Source: Burkholderiales bacterium | GTDB taxonomy: Bacteria > Pseudomonadota > Gammaproteobacteria > Burkholderiales > Thiobacteraceae | Length of the DNA stretch: 35,043 bases | Assembly (NCBI GenBank): GCA_023511995.1 | Contig: JAIMAL010000025.1 | Coordinates: 1-35,043 of the forward strand | Direction of reading: 5' to 3' | In this document: piece by piece, positions 34,082 to 35,043 of the stretch | How positions within the stretch are numbered: the stretch's first letter is position 1 | How the letters are laid out: the number at the start of each line of letters is the position of its first letter | Program-made: the position numbers and the translations under genes | Notes under the pieces: generated by a model | The model's input: the letters and a program-made list of their open reading frames with translations, nothing else | Told to the model about the DNA's origin: nothing | Database searches by the model: none

Positions 34082-34462
34082 TCAGTCACCCCAGACGCGC
34101 AGTCCGGGACGCAGGGCGCGGTAGTTGCGCATCATGACGATGGCCTTGCGCACCGTCGGCTCATCGATCTGCCCCACTGCAAGCCCCACCGAAGCCCGCC
34201 ACACCCCCTGCTCCTGCCCGGCAATCCGCATGGCGCCCCGGGGCCGCTCAGGCGGGCGGGGTAGCGGCCCCTCTTCCTCCTCGAAAGCGGCCAGGGTGGC
34301 AAGCCGCATCCGCCACAGGACGCGCTGGCCCTGAAACGGCCCGGCGAAGCACACCTCCACCGCCGCCGCCGGCAGCGGCCCCAGGACGAGGTAATCCGGC
34401 CCCCCGGCGGCAAGCCGTGCGTCGAGGTCGGCAAGGGAGGCGATGACCGATTCAGGGCCCAT
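34082..34462 (-). CDS. Unrecognised 126-residue protein
   Basis: A small soluble protein with SVIASLADLDARLAAGGPDY, then PLPAAAVEVCFAGPFQGQRV, LWRMRLATLAAFEEEEG and a C-terminal ASVGLAVGQIDEPTVRKAIV, MMRNYRALRPGL. No family comes to mind. I choose the ATG at 34462, preceded by AGGA 8 bases upstream; the frame remains open upstream to a TTG at 34528. It is on the same strand as the TusE-like gene, 158 bp downstream, and may share its transcript. Confidence 0.6.
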   Translation of the reverse strand: MGPESVIASLADLDARLAAGGPDYLVLGPLPAAAVEVCFAGPFQGQRVLWRMRLATLAAFEEEEGPLPRPPERPRGAMRIAGQEQGVWRASVGLAVGQIDEPTVRKAIVMMRNYRALRPGLRVWGD

Positions 34463-34620
34463 GGCGCAGTCCTGGCAGGGGGACTTCCCGCGGGTTTCGC
34501 CCTTTTTGTCACGGGATGGGTGCGGCAAGTGTCGCTTACCGCCATTTTCCGCGGGCGCGCCACACTTCCCCGCCCCTCAAGGGGACGGGGCGGGAGCCGG
34601 TGGGGACGCCTTGGGGAAAA

Positions 34621-34914
34621 TCAGACGCAGCCGGTGGGCTTGGGCAGGCCACCGTATTTGGTGATGGGCTTCATGGGGCCGGTCATCCAGATTTTGAACA
34701 GCTCCTGCTGATCCCGGCCGATGTACTTGGCAAACTTGCGGATCGGCGGCACCGAGCCGAATTCCTCGTAGTACTGGCGGGCCTTCATGATCTGGTCCCA
34801 CTGGTCATCGCTCAGGGTCACCCCGTCCGCTTCCGCCATGGCCCGGCCGATTTCCGGCGTCCACTCGTTCATGTCAACCAGATAGCCATCGCCATCGCGC
34901 TTGGGCAATTCCAT
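34621..34914 (-). CDS. TusE/DsrC/DsvC family sulfur-relay protein lacking the second cysteine
   Basis: Small sulfur-carrier protein of 97 residues. It has the family core GYLVDMNEWTPEIGRAMAE, LSDDQWDQIMKARQYYEEFG, PPIRKFAKYIG and the invariant C-terminal GLPKPTGCV arm, whose penultimate Cys96 carries sulfur. In true DsrC a second cysteine stands 11 residues earlier; here that position is Thr85. It therefore belongs with TusE (tRNA 2-thiouridine relay) or the DsrC-like single-cysteine proteins. I start at the ATG at 34914, with GGAGAGG just upstream; ten extra codons upstream are not family-like. Just upstream, at about 34968, IS-like sequence begins. Confidence 0.92.
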   Translation of the reverse strand: MELPKRDGDGYLVDMNEWTPEIGRAMAEADGVTLSDDQWDQIMKARQYYEEFGSVPPIRKFAKYIGRDQQELFKIWMTGPMKPITKYGGLPKPTGCV

Positions 34915-34967
34915 GTTCACCTCTCCACTCTCAACGAAAAACATCCGCGGTTGCCCGAAATATTCGA

Positions 34968-35043
34968 GGTGGATTCAATCTCGAAGTGCAACGCGGCTGT
35001 ATGATTGCATAAATACCTGATGAGGTGTTTTCCAGTTCAGGCG
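34968..35043. mobile_element. Probable IS30-family end at the right edge
   Basis: The sequence starting near GGATTCAATCTCGAAGTGCAAC and continuing to CCTGATGAGGTGTTTTCCAG closely resembles the left ends of IS30-family elements as I remember them (for instance the Neisseria IS1655 type). The window ends before any transposase start. Assignment is from memory. Confidence 0.5.

Noticed and set aside
34560-34620. GC-rich hairpin after the TusE-like gene (CCCC / GGGG arms)
   Set aside because: Arms are unequal and low-complexity with no U tract, so a terminator cannot be supported.
31570-35043. Second copy of the tRNA-Ser 3' end (attachment site)
   Set aside because: No repeat of the T-arm and acceptor sequence was found in the remaining window.

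Overview
The window is a GC-rich bacterial segment whose gene order (pst genes, glmM-folP-ftsH-rlmE / yhbY, greA-carB-carA-dapB-bamE / fur, recN-nadK / hrcA-hemH, grpE-dnaK-dnaJ) and protein character point to a betaproteobacterium. A DsrC/TusE-family protein near the right edge would suit a sulfur-metabolising relative of Thiobacillus or Sulfuricella, but that placement is inference.

Layout. (1) 1-2631: phosphate transporter genes pstC-pstA-pstB. pstC has lost its usual N-terminus at the left edge, where about 60 bases look like the end of an insertion sequence; pstS is absent. (2) 2749-5067: a membrane GGDEF-EAL protein with a broken GGDEF site and an intact EAL site. (3) 5122-9950: minus-strand glmM, folP, ftsH, rlmE; yhbY diverges from rlmE. 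(4) 10313-17117: a minus-strand block with a DUF4149-like membrane protein, greA, carB, carA, dapB and bamE. carA has a well-formed sigma-70 promoter and a hairpin in its leader. (5) fur, then convergent recN and nadK. (6) 20442-27491: a plus-strand heat-shock block with hrcA, hemH, an EF-hand-type protein, grpE, dnaK and dnaJ. Near-consensus sigma-32 promoters precede grpE and dnaK. No CIRCE operator is seen although hrcA is present. (7) 27504-31355: ppa, queD, a divergent radical SAM gene, an XRE-type regulator with a striking nested inverted repeat upstream, and lysC.

(8) 31475-35043 is the accessory end. A tRNA-Ser(GCU) and its terminator are followed by an internally deleted IS3-family element (31749-32616) with 27-bp imperfect terminal repeats. 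Its right end abuts the last ten bases of a CRISPR repeat; two full 37-bp repeats with 30- and 34-bp spacers follow. This is the trailer-end stump of a CRISPR array with no cas genes in the window. A small frameshifted ORF, two unrecognised proteins and a TusE/DsrC-like protein with only the penultimate cysteine complete the segment. The last ~75 bases resemble the end of an IS30-family element. IS-like sequence at both edges suggests the window may be a contig broken at repeats.

Most of the window is core housekeeping: cell wall (glmM, dapB), folate (folP), pyrimidine/arginine precursors (carAB), aspartate-family amino acids (lysC, dapB), protein quality control (ftsH, hrcA, grpE, dnaK, dnaJ), iron and haem (fur, hemH) and phosphate uptake. 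The unusual material is concentrated in 31.6-35.0 kb.
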